DNA of 64,000 nucleotides from Progne subis subis (Eukaryota; Chordata; Aves; Passeriformes; Hirundinidae). Both the position numbers and the translations under genes were made by a program. The first letter of the stretch is position 1, and each line of letters begins with the position of its first letter. Below, piece after piece: positions 1 through 13,111 of the stretch. Location of the stretch: contig JAKJHU010000014.1 in the NCBI GenBank assembly GCA_022316685.1, positions 6,939,001 through 7,003,000 of the forward strand, written 5' to 3'. The notes under the pieces are model-generated. The model saw only the letters and a list, made by a program, of their open reading frames with translations. It had not been told where the DNA came from and made no database searches.

Positions 1-841
1 AGGCTGCCAAGCAGGGTGTTCCCATACACAGAATTCAGCTGCAATAATTTCTTCATTCTTTCTTCATTCTACCTTTCCCACCACTCCAAGCAGTTTATAA
101 CTCTTAAAGGTTCACCCTAGAAGAGCTTTCCCTTTCCCCAGCTCTTGTGTCTGTCCTTTGAGCTCTTAGTAACAAAGAAACCCCAAGATGTAATAAATTT
201 TTATGGTTTTATTTTCAGTCATCTTCTGATTTCCCTAAGATTTTTTTACTGTCAACTGCTCCAATATTTTGCACTAAAATCCTCATCTAAAGGTGACTGA
301 AGCCTGCGAGCCTTGCAGCTGGGGTGTGTGGACTTTGAAGTGAACCCCAATTTACCAGATGAGCCAGCCCCAAGCCCTTTCAGCAGTGCAGGTTGTGCTT
401 GGGCTCAGGCACACACAAACTCCAGAACAATTAAGCATTTATTTATAGCTGAAGTTGAACGTATGAGTAAGTCACACATGCTCAGGAATTGCAATGCTTT
501 GTTGACCATAGCATTCCCCAGGAAGATTTAGAAAGGGGTGAGGTGCCAAGTTCACTTTTGCAGCAGTTGCCTCTCCTGTTTCTGCTGGGAGAGACACAGC
601 CTTTAAACCTGCTTCACCGCTGAAATATTTACCTATCTTTCCTCTCCACTTTTCTCCCTCTGATATTTAAGCAAGAGGCTTTATTTGAACAAGAGCTCTT
701 TAACCTCATCACAGGGAAGGGTTTTTTTTCCCCCTCATTTCAAAGTTGTGATTAATTAATACAAACCCCAGCGATCCTGCTGGCCCTGCCTGGAGAGGAG
801 CTGACAGTTTGCCTTTTGATGAGGAGGAAGCAGTCTCCAAA
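1..841. other. Host non-coding DNA, nothing recognised
   Basis: Mixed-composition sequence with short ORFs only. I see no splice-flanked exon, repeat family or RNA gene here. Confidence 0.5.
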
Positions 842-1345
842 CGGAGCTGGGGCTGCTCAGCCTGGAGGAGGGAAGGCTGAGGTGTGATCAGTGTGTAAAT
901 CGCTGAAGCGAGGCTGCAAAGGTGACACTGCCAGGCTCGTTCCAGCGGTGCTCCGGGACAGGAGTCAGTGGGCAAAACCTGAAACCCAGGAACACCAGGA
1001 AACACAAATTTACTGTGAGGGTGACCAAAGGCAAATTTACCGTGAGGGTGACCAAAGACACATTTACTGTGAGGATGGCCAACCCAGGGAGGTTCTGGGG
1101 ACTCCATTCTTGAAATTATTCAAAAGGTGTCTGGACACAGTCATAGAATTATGGAATATTTTGGGTTGGAAGGCACCTTCAAGATGATCCCATTCCAGCC
1201 CCACTGCCCTGGGCTGGGGTGTCACTCACTAGACCCGGTTTCATCAAGCTGGCCTTCGAAAGTGTCTCTGGGTGGTGCTGCTTGAGCAGAAGGGTTGGAC
1301 CAATCTCTGGAGGTTCCTTCCAACCTGAACCATCCTGAGCTTCCA
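842..1345 (+). repeat. CR1 LINE fragment (sense) split by an antisense CR1 end
   Basis: 842-1140 follows the sense CR1 3' region (GGGGCTGCTCAGCCTGGAGGAG..., CTGTGAGGGTGA..., ATTCAAAAGGTGTCTGGACA). 1141-1262 is an antisense CR1 3' end starting TCATAGAATTATGG and containing TTTTGGGTTGGAAGGCACC. About 1263-1345 resumes sense CR1 (GGGTGGTGCTGCTTGAGCAG, then TTCCTTCCAACC). This looks like a nested insertion. A 27-bp unit is triplicated at 1005-1080. Confidence 0.75.
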
Positions 1346-2061
1346 TGAATGTGCCCATTAATCCAGAGCCTCAACGTGGAGCACATCGGACATGAAATGT
1401 GGGGATGTCAGGTGCCTCTGAGGCTGCCCTGGAATGAAAATGCCAAGAGCAGTAAAAAATAATAAAATAAGTCATGTTAGGATTAGATTACCCACATCCA
1501 GAGGTGCATAGAACCCTAAATATCTTAATATTTAGATCATTTTTTGGATGGTTTTGCTCACTTACGAAGCCTCTTGGCTCATTCTTCTCTGCTCTCCTAT
1601 TTCTGTAATAAGAAATAAATGTTTCTTCGCCTGGCTAAATTTTTGAACTGAAAAATAAACCTGTAACTTAGGGCATGCTTGAAGTGTTTACAGATGCTCA
1701 GTAACCCCGTGAAGACTCTCCTGTCCCTTTGAATTTAATGGAGGCTGACACTGAATTCAATGAAGTGCAAATTTCCCTCTCCATTTTGGGAGCTCTTTCC
1801 CTGGATTTATTGTGCCTGTGATTCCACACAGTGTCTGCAAATGGTGTTAGAATACAGCCACAACCAATACAAACCAGGGTACTCCAACTGAGAATTTAGA
1901 GACCAAAATCTTTTGCCATCAGATGCCTCCAGTCCTCATCTGGGGCAGATAGTCTGGATTTAATGCTCTTGAGATCTGCCTTTTATTACTAATTGGTTCC
2001 ATTTATTTTGGAGCGGTTTCTTATTAGAAGGGGTGAGTCCTCTGCTTTTAGGGACGCACCA
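1346..2061. other. Host non-coding DNA, nothing recognised
   Basis: AT-leaning sequence with no recognisable gene or repeat. Confidence 0.5.
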
Positions 2062-2205
2062 AATTCTTCATGCCCTATCCCTGGAAGTGTCCAAGACCAG
2101 GCTGGAAGGAGCTTGGAACAACCTGGTCTAGTGGAAGGTGCCCATGGCAGGGGTGGAATGAGATGATTAAAGCCCCTTCCAACCCAAATCATCCTATGAT
2201 ATCAA
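2062..2205 (+). repeat. CR1 LINE 3' end, sense
   Basis: It carries the diagnostic run from CCCTGGAAGTGTCCAAGACC through AACCTGGTCTAGTGGAAGG and CCATGGCAGGGGTGGAA to CCCTTCCAACCCAAATCAT. It is 5'-truncated, as most genomic CR1 copies are. Confidence 0.85.
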
Positions 2206-5200
2206 TAATATATTATAAGATGCTGCAGGAAGGGTCTCACAAACCACAGAGACCTCAGCAATTCCATCCTCCTCCTGAGGATTCGTGTCAGAAGTGGTGG
2301 ATGGCAACAAACCCCATGGTGGGACAGCCCAAACTTCTCCCCATCCCACAAATGGGGACGTGTGACGCTGCCAAGCCCAGTGCGCCAGCTGGGGAGCCTG
2401 TGGAGATCCCCTGCTGGGCTGTGACTTCAAAATATGGGTTTTTTTCTAATAATTTATTGATTTTTTTATCTCATGTGTGTGGCCATAGGCAGGATCACTG
2501 CAGTCCTGGATCACGTGTGGGATAGGATATTCGGCCTGCAAGTTCCTTTTGCAGAGCTGGCAGGGGAAGGCTTAGCCTGTTATCCTTCTAATCCTGCTTC
2601 CAGCAGGTGCCTGGAAGGAAAAGGAGTCAGAGATCTGATTTCTGTCCCCACTGTGCTCCAGGAAGTGATGACAGAGTTATCCTGGGATTGGGGTGAGCGG
2701 GAAATGGAAGGGAATGGCAGAAATGCCATGCCCGGGTCACGTACCACAGAATTTCTCTGGCAGAAATGTCTCCTCCCCAGGCTGGCACAGTGACAGACCT
2801 GTCCCCTGGCCAGCAAACGAGCTGAGGGCTCAGAGAGAGGCAGAGGTGCTGCACGGGCAGGGAGCAGAATCTCATCTCTGCCCCAGTGAATGTGAGAGCC
2901 GCTGCCTCTGCCAGGAGAACGGCGTGGACCTCTGCTCAACTCTTCTCCTGGTTTTAGTTTCAACAAACATCTAAGCAGCAAAGCCCTCTTAAAATCAGCT
3001 GAGAGCTGCCCACAGAAGTAAAGTGCTTTGCTGGGAAAGGCTGGGCTTGAGCTGGAGGCCTTTGCTGCACAAAGTTCCGTCTGTGTCAGTATTTTAACCG
3101 GGCTGCACGATTTGCCATCCTTTAATTGGAGGCACCTCCTCGTGCCTTCAGTTCCAAGCAGTCCTGCACATATCAGGAATGCTGGGCTCATTCCTATGCC
3201 TTGTAATGAAATTATAATGCCACTCTCTAACCTTGCTGGAGGGAGAGTTCCGAGCTGAGGCAGGAGAGCTGGCCTCCCATACTGATGAGCAGAGATTTTA
3301 AAGGAGATATCCCTGAATCTCCACCTCGGTGCAGACAGCTGCAGTGGATTTCTTTTGGTTATCTTATGAGAGCTGGAGTTCATAGCTTTAAATATCACCA
3401 GCCCCAAAGTCTGCTCAGAATATTAGGAACTTAGTTCTTGGGGTTTTATCTTATATGGTGTTTCTTATGTTGCCTAATCATGTTGTTTGCACATTTCAGC
3501 CCCAAAATGATATAAAATTATGGATGTTCCAGAAGTCCCTGGAAAATACTTTGCTTCTTTGTTTGCTTCTGATAAAAAATTGTCAAAAAAAAAACCCCTT
3601 TCATGCCCACTAGTCAAAAAGGATTAAAATATAAAATTCAAGAATGAGGGCTTTTGAAAAGCCTGATCTGGCCTGAGCTGTTGGAAGCAGAACTTCCCCA
3701 GTGCAATAAACAGTGGGAACATTCCCTGTGAGCCTGATAAAACCTGCTGAAGTCTGCAGGGAGCTGTGCTGCTGGAGAAATATTGTAACTACTCCATCAC
3801 TGCTCGTGTTGCATACACAGAGCTGGAGCCAGCCTGGAAATGTTCTGGCGAGTTATTCCCAGTCTCGTTGACAATAACCACTTGTCTCATGTAAAATATC
3901 CTCTCCTGTAGGCACAGCAGTTGCTTTTCCTAGGCTGGGATATTCAGGATGTCGTGTTGCCTGAGTGATTTCCAAATGTGTGCAAGCAGAGGGAGAAGGA
4001 AAATCTATGGGAAGCTGTAAAAACATCGCGCGCAGTCCCTGAAGTCGCCGAAATAATTCTGTGAAAATTATTCCCCTTTCCTTCGTGCAGTCCCAACCTT
4101 TCTATTTTAGTACCAGGGAAAAAAAAAAAACAAAAAAGTATATTTGGAAAGCAGACTGGCATAATTACAACACAGAGAAACTTGTGAGAAATGGCAAAAT
4201 AGCACTAAAAAAAGCCGCAGGGAATAACGAGCAAAGGCAAAACAAACCCAAAGCAAACATGAAAATAATGTTATTTGTACAAAGTTTGCGTGTAACAAAT
4301 GCAGGAAGGAGAACTCTGCTGAGTAAATTCAGAATTGTCCTGCTGGCCTGTGCTGTGCAGTAGGCAGAATTTAGTGAGGACTCTCAATGTTATCCAAGGT
4401 ATTGGCTCTGTTACTGCTCTCTGGGTGTACAAAATTTATGGAAGAGTTTAGATTTTGCCCAGAAATTTGTTAAAATAATCTGTTAAAATAATAGTCTCCT
4501 AAACACAATAATCTGATTTTGCCCAGGGGTTGGTTAAAATTATCTGGTAAATACAATCTGTTAAAATAATCTGGGTTATTTGCAAGGATGAGCACGATGA
4601 CAGTGTCAGGTTTGGACATGTCAGAGGTGTTGGAAAAGTTCTCCCCAGAGCAGATCAGCCAACGGCCTTTAAAATCCTTGGGGTTTGTACAGCTCCAGCT
4701 CTCATTCCATGCTTCCCCTTACTTAAGCAGTAGGAAACACCAGAGAGGAGCAGAAATATTTTCCAGTGCTGGTAATGTGTGTACCTGGGTAATTCCCATC
4801 CCGTTTTCCAAGGATTTGCCTTGGCATGGAGCAGGGGAGCCGCTCTCCTCTCCGTCACCACCGACCCAGTAACTTGAGCAGTTGTGAGCTTTCTCTACGT
4901 CCTTTCAAGTGGAGCTCGCTTCTCCTCACATCTCATTTCTGGAGCGGTTCCTGCTCCCTCCATGTGCCCCTGGGAAGCAGCTGCAGCATTCCTGCTCCTC
5001 TCCCAGGGACTCCCTCGGTGCCCTCCCTCTGCCCCAGGGTGTTCCAAGGGGACACTGAGGCACAGGAATGGCACGTCCAAACTGCAGCAGGAACCCTGGG
5101 CGCGCTGAGACTCCTGTTTGATGTGTCACACCAACCCCCACGGAGAGTCCCCTGCTCTGACCCAGAGGGAGGAACGGAAGGAATAAAAATCCCATTTATT

Positions 5201-5652
5201 CCTGCGGGGAGGAATGCCGTGCACACAGCTGGAACACAGCAGGCTCAGCCCCAGCCTCCCGGATTTCAGTAGCAGAGAGAAGAGCGAGCTGAACGAGTTC
5301 GTTACTGGAGATGTTGTAAGCTGGGCTTTGCAATTAATTTTCTCTTTTTCTCACACAAGCCCTGGCTTACTTGACCTGCATTGCACTGCACTTTCTCTGA
5401 CAGAAACACCACAGATAAGCCTCTCATCAGCAGTGGCCTTGGTTATCTGCATCTGTTTGGGAACAGAAATGTGCTATCAGGATCTAAAAAAAAGAAAAGG
5501 TCTGCTTAATGTCAGGGTCTATGCCAAATTATGGCATGAAAAAAAAAGGAGAACATTTCTGATACAAATTTCCTTTTTTTGAATAAACTGAGGAAGGAGA
5601 GATAAAAAGCTGTTTCATGAAGATAAATGCAGAAATAAAATATTGCTGGCCA
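2206..5652. other. Host non-coding DNA with small local duplications
   Basis: No recognised gene. A minus-strand reading frame of 275 codons at 2580-3407 is unusually long for this DNA but matches nothing I know. An imperfect tandem duplication of about 64 bp (GATTTTGCCCAG...GTTAAAATAATCTG) lies at 4450-4577. The GC-richer stretch 4800-5250 gives overlapping chance ORFs in several frames. Confidence 0.5.
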
Positions 5653-6125
5653 CTAAGATCACAGAACAACAGAATCATTAAGGGTGGAAAAGCCCTCCAA
5701 GATCATGGAGTCCAAGCTGTGCCTGATCCCCACTTTGTCCCCAGCCCAGGGCACTGAGTGCCACCTCCAGCAGTTCCTTGGCACCTCCAGGGGTGGGGAC
5801 TCCAAACCTTCCTGGGCAGTTCCAATCCCTGAGCGCCCTTTCCATGGGGAAATTCCTGCTGCTGTCCACCCTGAGCCTCCCCTGGCCCAGCCTGAGGCCG
5901 TTCCCTCTGCTCCTGTCCCCGTTCCTGGGAGCACAGCCTGACCCCCCCGGCTGTCCCCTCCTGTCAGGAGCTGTGCAGAGCCACAAGGTGCCTCCTGAGC
6001 CTCCTTTTCTCCAGGCTGAGCCCTTTCCCAGCTCCCTCAGCCCCTCCTAGTGTTCCAGACCCTTTCCCAGCTCCCTCAGCCCCTCCTGGTGCTCCAGACC
6101 CTTCCCAGCTCCCTCAACCACTGCC
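5653..6125 (-). repeat. CR1-like LINE fragment, antisense
   Basis: It starts with a diverged TCACAGAACAACAGAATCATTAAGG, then GGAAAAGCCCTCCAAGATCA, and continues through the reverse complement of the CR1 3' region to TTCTCCAGGCTGAGCC near 6010-6025. The last part (about 6028-6119) is a threefold tandem of a roughly 32-bp unit (CAGCTCCCTCAGCCCCTCCT). Long ORFs on both strands here are shadows. Confidence 0.72.
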
Positions 6126-9100
6126 CATGGGACCAGGAATGGTCTGAGCCCGGGGCCTGATGTCTCTTTTGGCCTTGTGCTCTGTGCAGGGTTGGTTTTG
6201 AGAGGGTCAATATCGCCCAAGCTGCAGAGAGAGGGGAGCAGAACAAGGAGGGCTTTGCCTTTCAGACGTGCATCCAATTGGACCCTCTGTAACATTTTCC
6301 AGACGGGCAGATTCTTTGTCATTCACAAATTATCCCTGTGTTTTCTGGGCCCAGTTCCCCTGACAAATTCCTGTTTCCATGTACCCTGAGAGATGTGTTC
6401 CTGTCTCCCCTTCACGCATTTCAATTTCTATAAGATTTTTACATTACATATGAGATAACTGTAATCTGTGCAGGGATAGCGAGATCAAGAGAAGAATGAG
6501 ATTATTCTCTTTGCTTGTCAAAACAAACAGAAATAACATTTCTTCTTCTCTGCAATGGCTGATAGAAACAGAAACGCAACAAATATATTCATTTTTCTGC
6601 CTCTTGAAGCTGGATATGATACTTATGAAAAGTTCTCTGTGGCTTCTTGCTGGTGGAAGAGTTTGGCCTAAAATATATTAGACTCACTTGTAACCATTAA
6701 AGGGAAAAAAAGAAAAAGCAGTGGCAGCAATAAAAATGCTGACAATAACATAGTGGTTTAGTCCACGGAGATTTGGCGATAATCAATACGTGATGCCCTC
6801 TCTAAAAATACTTTGGCTTTTGGCAGCTTTAAAAGTTTTCCTCCCCACAGGCGGGGACCAGATGAGTTGAAAAAAAAAAAAAAACCCAAAACCTCAGGGA
6901 AACTTTGAGAAATTACTGAAAGAGCAATAAATATTTAAATCTTGGAAATTCACCGAACACCTCCAGCTGGGCAGGAGCAGACAATATTCCCGATCTGCAG
7001 CAGCATGGAAAATCAATAGGATGGAGGCCGTGGCTGCTCCTGCTGCAGATGTAATACTGGCTGCTTTATCTGCAGGCAAAAAGCAAAGTTTATTGCAAAC
7101 ACCGTCGGCCTTCTTTTGTCTGAAGTTCGTGAATAAGGAGTGTCTCCACTGAACCTGAGGAAATGATCCCAGTTAGTGGGGAAATCAGCTCCTGTTGTGC
7201 AGGAATGAGGAGTCTCCAATTTGTGTGTGCTCGACTCCATGGAAGGACAACACGACATCGGGTTTGTCCTTCCCGTTGGGTACAAGGGGTCAGAGAGCAC
7301 CACCAGGGACGTCTGAAATCCTCTAGGAAGGGAAGCTACCAGGAGAAATCAAATATTTGGTTTCTTTCCTTATTGTAATTCAACCAGTGTCTGCAAATCA
7401 GAGTTGTTTGAAGCATTTAGAATAATTTGTTTAAAAGCGCTTCCCTTCATCCTGCGGAACCCCAATATAATCCTCACTTTTGGAGCACCAGAATGTTTTC
7501 CTCACAGTATTTTCCCTCTGACCCTTCACTTGAGACTTCATGAATCATCATAAGACTCTCAGTCCATCTAAAACCAAATCCTATGCCAGAGGTTGAAGTC
7601 CAAGTCCAAATCTTTGACAATTTGGAGCTCATTTTCCCCAGAATTATTGTCCCCAAAATACCATGGTCATTCATGCCTGTGTTTGATTAACTTGTAGTTA
7701 ACTTTGCCATGTCAACCAGCTGATAAAAACCATTTTCTTTAGCTCATGGAGCATCCAGCCTTTGGGATCTCTCTTCCTTTAAAGAACACAATATCTTTAG
7801 GAATTCCTCTGCACCCTAAAGGAGCTCCTGTGAAATGAAAAATTATTTTGCAGGGCAGTTACAGAGTGTTTATGAGAATGTTTTGCTGCACAGCCTCAAC
7901 AGGCCTTCAGAGATTGCCCAAAAATAGAGTTTGGTGCAGGGATCACAAGTGAAGGCTTGGCTTTGTGTCTTCCTGTGCTTAAGAAAAAAATACCATGTTT
8001 AAGTAAATAATAAGGATGAAAAAGACGAAATTAAGGAAATTAATTAGGAAATTTAGGCAAATATTTCTCAGTGTGATATTGGATTTTGCATTCCAAAATG
8101 ATTACTGTAGGAAAGACGTGACTGCTTGTTCCTATTAAATATGTCAATCTCTTTCATGGTAAGGTGGAACAGGAAAATTTTTTAATATACAGCAAATCTC
8201 CTGGTGGCTGTAGAGCGTTCACGACTAATCAAAAGTTCCTTAATGAAGCGTTTGTGGGAAGCTCTTTAGTGCGTGGTTAGTCACAGAAATACAGAATTTG
8301 AGGGGAGAGCAGGGTGTGTTGGCGATAACTTCAACCCCTGCGGTGGAAATGGTTCCACTGTGGGCCAGGCACCCGCGCTTCTGCTTCGGGTCCTGTTGTT
8401 TAACATTTACAGCCAGTGTTTGTTTTCATCAGGTTAACGTAAGTAACACGAGCATGAGGCAGTGAAGGCAGCAAGCAGCTTGGAATTTTCCACTTTTTTT
8501 TTTTTTTTTTTTTTAATTGCAACAGATTTTTACCCTTTTTTCCTATCTCAGAGAATCAGCTTGGGAATTCTGACTGTGAGGAATTTTCTCCTCTCCCTGA
8601 CTAATGTCACTAGTGTTTAATATAGATCTGAAAAGCTTTTATTAATGAAATATCTTTTATTGCACGGCTTTTATTCATTTTTCATGCACACATAGAAGAC
8701 AGGAAAAGAGGAAAAAAAGCCAGCAAAACTTACAAGCACACAGAAATAACCAGCAAAGCCTTAAAAAAAAAAAAAAGATTGTTGAGGTAATAGAGATAAC
8801 ATTTTCAGACTGCAGGGATGGAAGGTGAAGAAACATAGATCCTTTGGGAAAGCAAAGATCCCTTTAAACCTTTTCCCACACTTCCTGTGGCACAATGAAC
8901 TTTGGGTTGTAACATTATTTAGCTGTAACATAACTTACCCTGGCAGAAACACCAGCTCTGCTGTCTCAGGGGCCATATAATTCCTGGGATACTACATCCA
9001 ATAAATGTTTTGGGCCAGGTGTAGTTGTACCAAGCACAGAGGAGGAACCATATGGATGCTCTGCAATCATCCCCTGCGTGGCTGAGGTACAAGGAAATAG

Positions 9101-9205
9101 CTCCTTGTTCACATCTTGATATGTCCCCTATTTATAAAGATGACCCTGACAACGCTTGGAATTAATGCAGATCCTGGAGGATTCTGGTAAAGAACGCATC
9201 AAAAA
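6126..9205. other. Host non-coding DNA, nothing recognised
   Basis: AT-rich sequence with A runs (6869-6884, 8762-8776) and a T run (8491-8514). No gene-like reading frame and no identifiable repeat family. Confidence 0.5.
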
Positions 9206-9275
9206 GTCATGGAGTTGCTTGGGTTGGAAGGGACTTTAAAAATCATCTCGTTCCAGCCTCCTGACACAGGCAGGC
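9206..9275 (-). repeat. CR1 LINE 3' end, antisense (short)
   Basis: It contains TTGCTTGGGTTGGAAGGGAC and ATCATCTCGTTCCAGCCTCC, the reverse complement of the CR1 terminal region. Only about 70 bp are recognisable. Confidence 0.75.
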
Positions 9276-12250
9276 AATGTGGTTGAGCTTCCCTTTTTTC
9301 TAACACAAGTTCTTTGCAAGGATTCTCCCTCATGGGTCAATCCCAGGGCATTTAGGAGGAATTTTGGATTTCATCCTACCTGCAGCCCACCTCTCCTGAA
9401 GAGCTTGGGAGATTTACAGCGGTATTGGGTACCCGTAGAGCTTCCCTCACTTGGGGAAGCAAATGAGGAGGGCAAACACTGCATCGCTCCTCTGGGGATT
9501 GTGTGCTCCTGCTCAGGCAAGTTAATGGGAAGGAAAATTTATTGGCCTGCAGTTAGGCAAAGCAAAGTGAACAGTATGAGGGTTTATGAGGCCAAAAACA
9601 CCGAGTGGCAATGGCTGTGTGTAGACATTTCCCAAAAACTTCCACAATCAGGTGTTTTACTGCAAGCTGAAGTGCGGGAGATACCATAATTGCTACTTTT
9701 AAAAGAGATATGGGAAATGCCTTGCCACCACTTTGTGAGGAATGTGGGCTGTGAAGCTCTGCAGCTCCGTGGTTTCCGTGGGCACCATCTTTGCAGGGAT
9801 GTTCTTGGGCTCTGGGGCGCAGGAGGGGGACAAGCTGCCTACAGGAATCAATTCCCCATCCCTAAACACCTGTGATGGAGCAGGGGCATCATCTGTGGGG
9901 TGCAGGTGGTGGGGAGAGGAACAAAGGGATGTTGCCAGTAGGCATTGGAGGAGCTGAAATTTGGGATCTGAGTGTGGCCTGGAGGCTGAGCGTCTCCTGC
10001 AGGTTCCTTGGAGAGCACCCCCACCCTGGATAAACTCCACCCAAGCCTCTTTTGATGTATTCACCTATAAAATCAGTGAGTTTTTATGTTCCATTGCATT
10101 CAACTCAGGGTTTTGGTCATTTCTTGCATCTTTATTGAGTAAAAAAAAAACCCTTCCCTCGAGGTGCTGTGAAATCTTTCAGTTGTCCACTTGCCAACCT
10201 TCTTTTCCTTCTCCTGCTCCTCAGTTTGCCTGCAGGTGTGCACCTGTGGATCTGATCCAGTATTCCACATGTTTTAAAAAATATATAATAAATCACGAAG
10301 GATATGCCATAAATACATCTCTTTCATCCCATCTCTTTTTGAAAAAGTGATGGGAATGAAGAGTGGGGGAAATAAGGTTCTTATTTTCTCTGGTGCAAGC
10401 AACCCAGAGCAAGAGGGAATAAATGAGGGCTTAATCACCTCCTGAATTTGAAAGTTCAACAAGAGGAACTGGTGCAAGAAACAGAAAAGAAATAGAAGGA
10501 ATAGAAGTAGGTCTCATTTAAAAGCACATTCCAGTCAAAAATACCTCCCAAGTTTCATGTCAGCCTTGTAGTTTTCCTCTAAAAAAAGAAATCAAGCAAG
10601 CAATAGTTATTTAATAACAAAGAGTGACCTATTTTGGAAGGAAAATTAATATGGAAGCATTCTTCTGAGAATAGGAGCAGCTTTTGTGAAGTTTTCTCCA
10701 CTATTTTATGGACCAATTCTGTGATAAGTGTTTAATAATTCTTATTTTGAATCTCTTTGTGTATCTCAGAATCCAAACTAGATTTCTGGTATTTGGGCTG
10801 AAACCCACTTGATTATGTACTAAGCATTAATTTCCTATGAAAAAAACCATTTCCATGTAACATATTTTTGGAACGAATATCTGCACACACTTCTCTTTAA
10901 GAACTTCAGAACTTGAGAAATGTTTGGTTTTAATAAAAAAATGGTGCGGGTCCAATTGATTTAATCAGGCAGACTGAGGAGAGTTCCTGATTTAGCACAC
11001 CCAGATTTTGAGTGGTGACATCAGAGAGCCTGTCCAGTGAAAAACAGGAAAAAAAATTAATAATGATTGACTTCTATAAAAGGACGGTCTCCTGGAATCT
11101 CCTAAGAGATTAATGACTGATTGGCTTTGTCAGATAATTAGCTGCTCCACCAAATTATTTGTAAGCTTTGCAGGAGAGACGCCAGCACCAAATGTTATTC
11201 TCATCCATTGCTGGAGGTCGGCTGTTTTCCAAAATAGAAGTGCAATTAATCATTATTAACATGAAGAAGCTGCTGATATTGTTCATTAATAATTTGATTT
11301 TAATGCTAATAAAACAACTACTGCAGTGTTGATCTACTGAGTGCAATGTGGGGGATATGCTGTGCCTCGCATAAGCAATGGGTGTGTACAGAAAAGTCTT
11401 TGGGGATAAAGCTTACATGGTTAGAGAATGGAAAATGTTTTCCTGAGGTGGAATTTCCAGCATTTCCTTTACCTGCTTTCAGAAAACAAAGAACAGATGA
11501 AGATTCAGCTTTCTTGGTACTAAAGGATCGTTAGCAGCAAGAAAAAGTGCAGCTGTGTCGTGTCTTTGCTGTCCAGTAATGCAGTGTTTCTCATAATAAC
11601 TTTAAAAATGTACCTAGGACTGTTTATAAGGAAGATCCTGAATAAAATGACTGTTTGGGTTTGTTTGCCTTTATCTCTGCCTTTTTCTAGCAGTTGTATC
11701 CTTCTTCCTGATTAGCCTGAGTACACAAACGCGTCTCGTCCCTGGACAATCCCTCTTTTTGCCTCCAGAACACCTCAGGTTTCCTGAACACCGGTAATTT
11801 AAAAAGTGCTTCTGTGCACATTTCTCTTAATAAAACATTGCTGAAACACCTCCAGCCCCACTCCTAGAAAAAAAAAGAGTGCTGAGGCAGAGTGAGCCTG
11901 TGTGACTCCAGCACCTCGCAGCACATTTACCACCCATTTACCACCAGTCTGCAGAGGCCCTGGGTCCATGGCACTGCCCTGCCTCATCCTTACCACCTGA
12001 GGGATTTAACGAGAGCAAATGGTGGTGAAACTTTGCTTTGAGCACGGCTCCTTCATCAAATGCACGGGTTCAAGAGGAGGCACAGATGGGGCTGGAGATG
12101 CAGGGGAAGGAAGGGCCCTGAGGTGGAAACAGCAGACACCGAACTTTAATTGAGGTAGCTCTAAGTTTTGCTAAGTAGTTTCTTTAAGGCTCATATTTTA
12201 AAATTGCTCCTTTCCCTTCTTCTCCCCAGTCATGTTTATTTGAGATAATT
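9276..12250. other. Host non-coding DNA; conserved-element-like block at 11095-11345
   Basis: No gene recognised. 11095-11345 is a non-repetitive block rich in TAATTA/ATTAAT homeobox-type cores and free of homopolymers, resembling vertebrate conserved non-coding elements in texture only. The other ORFs are short and patternless. Confidence 0.4.
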
Positions 12251-12545
12251 ATGAAATGGTTTGGGTTGGAAGGAACCTTAACTCTCATCCAGTTCCACCC
12301 CTGCCATGGCAGGGACACCTTCCACTATCCCAGGCTGCTCCCAGCCCTGTCCAACCTGGCCTTGGGCACTGCCAGGGGTCCACAGCTTCTCTGGGCACCC
12401 TGTGCCAGGGCCTACCCACCCTCCCAGGGAAAAATTTCTTCCCAATATCCCATCTAAACCTCCTCTCTCAGTCTGAAGCCATTCCCCCTCCTCTCTCTCA
12501 GTTTGAAGCCATTCCCCCTTGTCCTGTCACTCCACACTCTCGTAA
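12251..12545 (-). repeat. CR1 LINE 3' region, antisense, about 290 bp
   Basis: It reads from AATGGTTTGGGTTGGAAGGA through CCATGGCAGGGACACCTTCC, TCTGGGCACCCTGTGCCAGGG and TTCTTCCCAATATCCCATCT to CCCTTGTCCTGTCA. All are reverse complements of the CR1 3' region. A roughly 32-bp piece (CTCTCTCAGT-TGAAGCCATTCCCCC) is duplicated at 12460-12520. Confidence 0.88.
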
Positions 12546-13080
12546 ATTGTCTCTAAATGATTGTATAATAAAGATAGTATAGAAAAACGGCATATCCTAA
12601 AAACCCAGAGCAAGCAAAAAAAAAAAAAAAAAATTAAAAAGTGGGTGGGCTTTGTTTTAGCAGTTTATCCCTTGCTGATAAGGGTGAGAAATAGGATTTA
12701 GCAGATAAGCTGTTGGAGGCTCACATTTGGTTGCTGTGCTGCCCATGACGTGGAAAGATTTGATCATTTCTTAGTAATCAGGTTTGTCAGAATCATGTGG
12801 GGGGATCTGCAGTCTCCAGCCCAATGTTGGTGAATGCCAGAGATGCCAAAGGGCTCTGGCTTTGCATCTATCACACTCAGAGAAAATGCTTGGGTTCAAA
12901 ATAATTTCTGGGCTTTGTGCATAATCTCTCCTCACATGGAGAGGATTGAAAGTTGAAAAGTCTCCATTTTCTTGCACTGTTTAGCCAAAAGATTCCTTAA
13001 AGCATAGTGGAGTCAGTGGATAAAAACACCACGACAAACTCATCAATATTCTCCAAAGTTTCATAACACTCTTCTAAAAT

Positions 13081-13111
<31 letters not shown>

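Noticed and set aside
5659..6322. Several 85-102 codon ORFs on both strands
   Set aside because: They lie in an antisense CR1 fragment and its tandem tail, and overlap one another.
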